A DNA stretch of 64,000 nt, taken from contig NW_006763297.1 of assembly GCF_000218685.1 (NCBI RefSeq), positions 1,888,249 through 1,952,248 of the forward strand, given 5' to 3'. This DNA is from Serpula lacrymans var. lacrymans S7.9. Lineage: Eukaryota; Basidiomycota; Agaricomycetes; Boletales; Serpulaceae. A program made the translations under genes and the position numbers. Positions 60,473 through 64,000 of the stretch are shown one piece after another; position 1 is the first letter of the stretch, and every line of letters starts with the position of its first letter. The notes under the pieces are model-generated. The model was not told where the DNA came from. It did not search any database and was given only the letters and a program-made list of their open reading frames with translations.

Positions 60473-61345
60473 CAAACGCTACGACACCCAACCCACTATG
60501 ATTGGGAAAGCGACGACTTTGATGGGACCCCAGACAAGGCCCAAAGATGGATATCATCCACTGACTTACACTTTGACATCAACGACACCATTTATACCTC
60601 TGACAAGAAAAAGGTGTACGTAGCTCTCAGCTACATGAAGGACGGAACCGCCGCCTCATGGAGTGAAGCCAAGATGACCAAATACAAAGACAAGAACGCC
60701 TACCCCCACATGGGCAGATTTTATGAAAACGTTCACAGCCAGTTTCAGAACAGCAAATGTCAAAGGAACGGCTTTGGCCGCCTTGATGAAAATGAGGATG
60801 GAACCAGGAGAAAATGCAGTGGCATTCAACTCGAGGTTTATGCTAGATGCCGGGAAAAGCGGCATCAACAACGAAGCCATGATCATGGTTTATCAAAAGG
60901 CAATCCGACCCCCCCTCCTCCGCGGAGCACTCACCGGAAAGGAACTGGTCACCATTGAAGACTGGATGAACACGGTGGCCAACCTAGATGCCAACTGGAT
61001 CAGTGCCAACACCATCTCGGAAGGAACGTGGGGGGCCAGAAACAAAGAAAGACAGTACAACAAAAATCGCAAAAGTGGACCATCCACCAGCGTGAAAAGG
61101 CTGACCAAAGACGAAGAAGAAACCAGGAGGAAGGAAGGAAGGTGCTTCATATGCAACGAAAAAGGACACATCGGGAGGAATTGTAGGAACAAAGGAAAAA
61201 CTCCCGAAAGAAAGGTACGTCAAACCGAAACTGAAGATGACGTCAAGACAGTGGTAGAAGAAGACAGGGTCCAAAACATCATGAGGATGTGGAGGGAGTT
61301 GGGAGAAGACCAAAAAGCTGAGGCGATGAAAGAATTAGAAGACGA

Positions 61346-61352
61346 GGGTTTT
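61346..61352 (+). promoter_or_regulatory. Candidate -1 frameshift heptamer GGGTTTT
   Basis: In the gag frame the bases read G-GGT-TTT directly before the gag TGA, which fits the X-XXY-YYZ rule for -1 ribosomal slippage. The protease/RT frame that follows is exactly the -1 frame. No downstream pseudoknot was checked. Confidence 0.5.
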
Positions 61353-61357
61353 TGAAA

Positions 61358-64000
61358 TGACGGACTACCCTGATGTTAGTACCGTTGAAAATGGCAACTG
61401 TAACAATAGCAACGATCAATGCCAACTCTTTACGAATTGATTGCTCGTTAAAACAGAAAACCATCGGAACCAAAGCCCTGATAGATTCAGGAGCTACGGA
61501 CGACTTCATGGACACAAAATTTGCCATTAAAAACTGACTCCCCCTCCAAAAACTCCCGACCCCTATAACGTGTAAAAACGTTGACGGAACCACGAACAAA
61601 AACGGAAAAATTACGCATTGCACCTATCAGAGAATAGACGCAGGAGGACAAAACAGGTTTACGAAGTTTCTATTAACCGGACTGGACGGAGAAGACGTAT
61701 TGCTAGGCTTCCCCTGGTTACGAAAAGTCAACCCGGTCATTAACTGGAAAGACAAAGAATTACCGTACTCAGACAAACACTCAATCAGGACAAACCAAAC
61801 TACCATGGAAACAAAAATCAGGACAACCACAGTAGACGAGGACGAATACGAAACCATTCACAGATATGTATCCGACCACACACCCTATCCTCGAACCACA
61901 ATTCGGTTAAAAGTCAACTCGGCAATGGAACACGCACAAATACACGGAGAAAGAAAAGAAGAACATATCCTCCCAGATGAATATAAGGGCTATTCAGACG
62001 TCTTTGACAAGAAGAAATCGGAAAGACTCCCCAAGCGACGGGAATATGATCATGTAATCAACATGAAACCGGAATTTGTACCAACGGATTGCAAACTGTA
62101 CCCACTGGCACCAAAGGAAGATGAAGCGTTAACGGAATTCTTGACGGACAACTACAGAAAGGGATACATCAGGCCAAGCAAGTCGCCACAGGTGTCCCCC
62201 TTCTTCTTCATTGGCAAGAAGGACGGATCACTCCGACCATGCCAAGATTACAGAAAACTAAACGCATATACCGTAAAAGACCCATATCCACTACCCCTGA
62301 TACCCGACCTCATCGAAAGATTGAAAGGAGCCACCGTCTTTACTAAACTGGATCTACGTTGGGGATACAACAACGTAAGGATAAAAGAAGGAGACGAATG
62401 GAAAGCTGCCTTCAAAACCAGCAAGGGAGTATTCGAACCAATGGTCATGTTTTTCGGCATGTGCAATTCCCCGGCAACATTCCAAAGGCTGATGAACGAC
62501 AAATTCAAAGACTATATTGATGAAGGCTGGATGATCATATACATGGACGACATCCTCATCTTTGACACCAATGTTGAAAGACTACGCATCCGGACAAAAC
62601 AGGTTCTACAAAGGCTACGAGAAAACGACCTATTCCTGAAACTTGAAAAATGTACCTTTGAGGCGAAGACCATCGAGTACTTGGGAATGATTGTTTCCCA
62701 CAACCAGGTATCCATGGACCCAGCCAAACTCGCAGGAATAAGCGATTGGCCAACCCCGAAAGACACCAAAGGCGTACAGAAGTTCTTAGGTTACGGAAAC
62801 TTCTACAGGAAGTTTATAGGCCATTACTCTGACCTGGCCTGACCCCTAAACGCCTTGCTAGAAAAAGACAAAAAGTGGAACTGGACGAAAATCGAAGATG
62901 ACGCTTTCAAACTATTGAAACAAAGATTCCTCGAATCCCCTGTAACCCAAATCCCTGATTCCTCGAAACCGTCGAAGATAGCAGCGGACGCGAGCAAACA
63001 CGCCACTGGAGCTGTATTAATGCAACCAGACGATCAAGGACAATGGCACCTTTGCGCATTTTTCTCGAAAACCCTATCCCCCGCAGAGAAAAACTACCAG
63101 ATCTACGACAAGGAACTTTTAGCGGTAATGAGAGCTCTGAAAGAGTGGAAACACCTGCTTTTAGGAAGCCCACACACAATCCAAATTCTAACGGATCACA
63201 AGAACCTGACGTACTGGCAGGAGGCCAGGAAACTCACACCACGACAACGAAGGTGGCAGCTGGAACTGTCACAATACAATTACACATTAGAGCACGTACC
63301 TGGAACCCACATGGTGGTACCTGACGCACTCTCGAGACGACCCGACTTGTACATCGATAACACGGACGACGACGACGACACCCCAATGATACCAGCATTG
63401 GCGTTTCTGTATCACACGAGAACAATAAAAGACACAATAGAGCAAGCAATGCTCACCAACGACAACTACCCTGGAAGAACGAAAAAGGAAGATTGGCACA
63501 AAGCAGAAGGACAATTCTTCTATCAGAACAAACTACTGATCGACACTGCAGAAGAACAGAGAACGATCATCAAAAATCACCACGACTCGCTAACCGCAGG
63601 ACACCCAGGAAGACTAAAAACCTATCAACTAATAAAAAAGTCCTATTGGTGGCCAGGAATGATGAAACAGGTAGAGGAATACGTGAAAGGATGCGCAACT
63701 TGCCAACAAGCCAAAGTAAACACGCATCCGACCACGGTACCGTTGATCCCGAATCAAACACCGAAGACCAGTGAACCGATGAAGTATCTCTCGGTGGATT
63801 TCATTACAGACTTACCCGAGTCTATAGGGTATGATAGTATAATGGTCGTGGTAGACCAAGGACTTAGTAAAGGGGTAATCCTCTCACCTTGCCACAAAAC
63901 CATCGACGCACTCGAAACTGCACGAATCTTCCATGACTCTGTCTTCAAAACGGTTTGGACTACACGACAAAATCATATCCAACAGAGGCCCACAATTCGC
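61358..64000 (+). pseudogene. Ty3-type pol (protease, RT, RNase H, partial integrase), with stops
   Basis: In the -1 frame relative to gag: aspartic protease (L-I-D-S-G-A-T-D-D near 61480-61506), reverse transcriptase (Y-M-D-D near 62540, F-T-K-L-D-L-R-W-G-Y, L-R-P-C-Q-D-Y-R-K-L-N). Then come RNase H (A-D-A-S-K-H-A-T-G, Y-D-K-E-L-L-A-V, L-T-D-H-K-N-L) and integrase with an H2C2 zinc region (G-H-P-G-R-L ending C-A-T-C) and the first core aspartate in L-S-V-D-F-I. TGA codons break it at 61358, 61535 and 62840. A one-base insertion in an A run near 63946-63949 shifts the integrase, and the next block reads S-N-R-G-P-Q-F where S-D-R-G-P-Q-F is usual. The element continues past the window and is not autonomous as read. 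Confidence 0.93.

Larger units (their letters stand above)
60020..61355 (+). pseudogene. Ty3-type gag, interrupted by gap and frameshift
   Basis: Before the gap a frame reads F-P-Q-P-D-V-T-R-L, then F-Y-E-A-R-T-R-W-L-Q-F-Y. After it come the retro-gag-like F-D-G-T-P-D-K-A-Q-R-W-I, S-Y-M-K-D-G-T-A-A-S-W, F-T-A-S-F-R, A-F-N-S-R-F-M-L-D-A-G-K-S-G-I, and a CCHC knuckle C-F-I-C-N-E-K-G-H-I-G-R-N-C near 61144-61185. The frame shifts by one base at a TTTT run (60719-60722), so the part ending near R-F and the part starting M-K-T-F are out of phase. Gag ends at a TGA (61353-61355). No convincing initiator ATG was found, and the N-terminal reading is provisional. Confidence 0.8.

Noticed and set aside
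61371..61439. +1 frame after gag as the pol entry frame
   Set aside because: It stops at an A-A-T-TGA after about 28 codons; protease and RT are in the -1 frame.

Overview
This window looks like chromosomal DNA of an agaricomycete-type basidiomycete fungus. Genes are close together on both strands, most are split by introns of about 50-65 nt, and spliced products match core fungal families (Sen1, Dhr1, translin, Sgf29, Alg7, isocitrate lyase, V-ATPase subunit c). A TPR/CHAT-type protein, a GH71 alpha-1,3-glucanase and Ty3 and Helitron elements also fit this group. No rRNA, tRNA or CRISPR was seen. Exon boundaries were read by eye from splice signals, phase and family conservation. Wherever a protein length is given without 'about', the listed exon lengths sum to a whole number of codons.

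Layout. 1-10.3 kb: C-terminus of a CHAT protein, a Scm3-like CENP-A chaperone, a 2.4 kb stretch with no recognisable gene, an AsaB/CmcJ-like oxidoreductase and a secreted GH71 glucanase. 10.6-21.6 kb: two large RNA helicases convergent with 141 bp between them, DHR1 (18S rRNA maturation) and SEN1 (transcription termination). 21.8-31.6 kb: a plus-strand run of translin, SGF29, a heat-shock HSP20 with visible heat-shock elements, a histone-fold protein, a 2-oxoglutarate oxygenase and an Arc1-like tRNA-binding cofactor. 31.7-39.5 kb: a GABA-type permease, mitochondrial L6, V-ATPase subunit c, a ZCCHC10-like protein, an NTase-like protein with an in-frame stop, and an ICMT-like methyltransferase. 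40-56 kb: a minus-strand run of a PH-domain protein, a SIKE/FGFR1OP2-like STRIPAK component, a SAP protein, a PHD protein, capping protein alpha, peroxisomal isocitrate lyase and ALG7.

56.1-64 kb is a transposon graveyard. A decayed Helitron Pif1-like helicase lies between diverged direct repeats. Its reading frame is interrupted by a 407-bp solo LTR with a perfect 5-bp target duplication. Beyond an unusual hairpin comes a Ty3-type LTR retrotransposon (5' LTR, gag with a 141-N assembly gap, protease, RT, RNase H, part of integrase) that runs off the window. It carries several TGA stops that look like CGA-to-TGA changes, two single-base frameshifts and a D-to-N change in integrase.

The genes do not form one pathway. 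Apart from the mobile block this is mostly ordinary housekeeping synteny. The more unusual signals are the nested element, a GGGTTTT slippery site at the gag/pol junction, a possible self-priming primer-binding site, three candidate GC-AG introns, and micro-exons down to 6 nt. No complete undescribed system was recognised.
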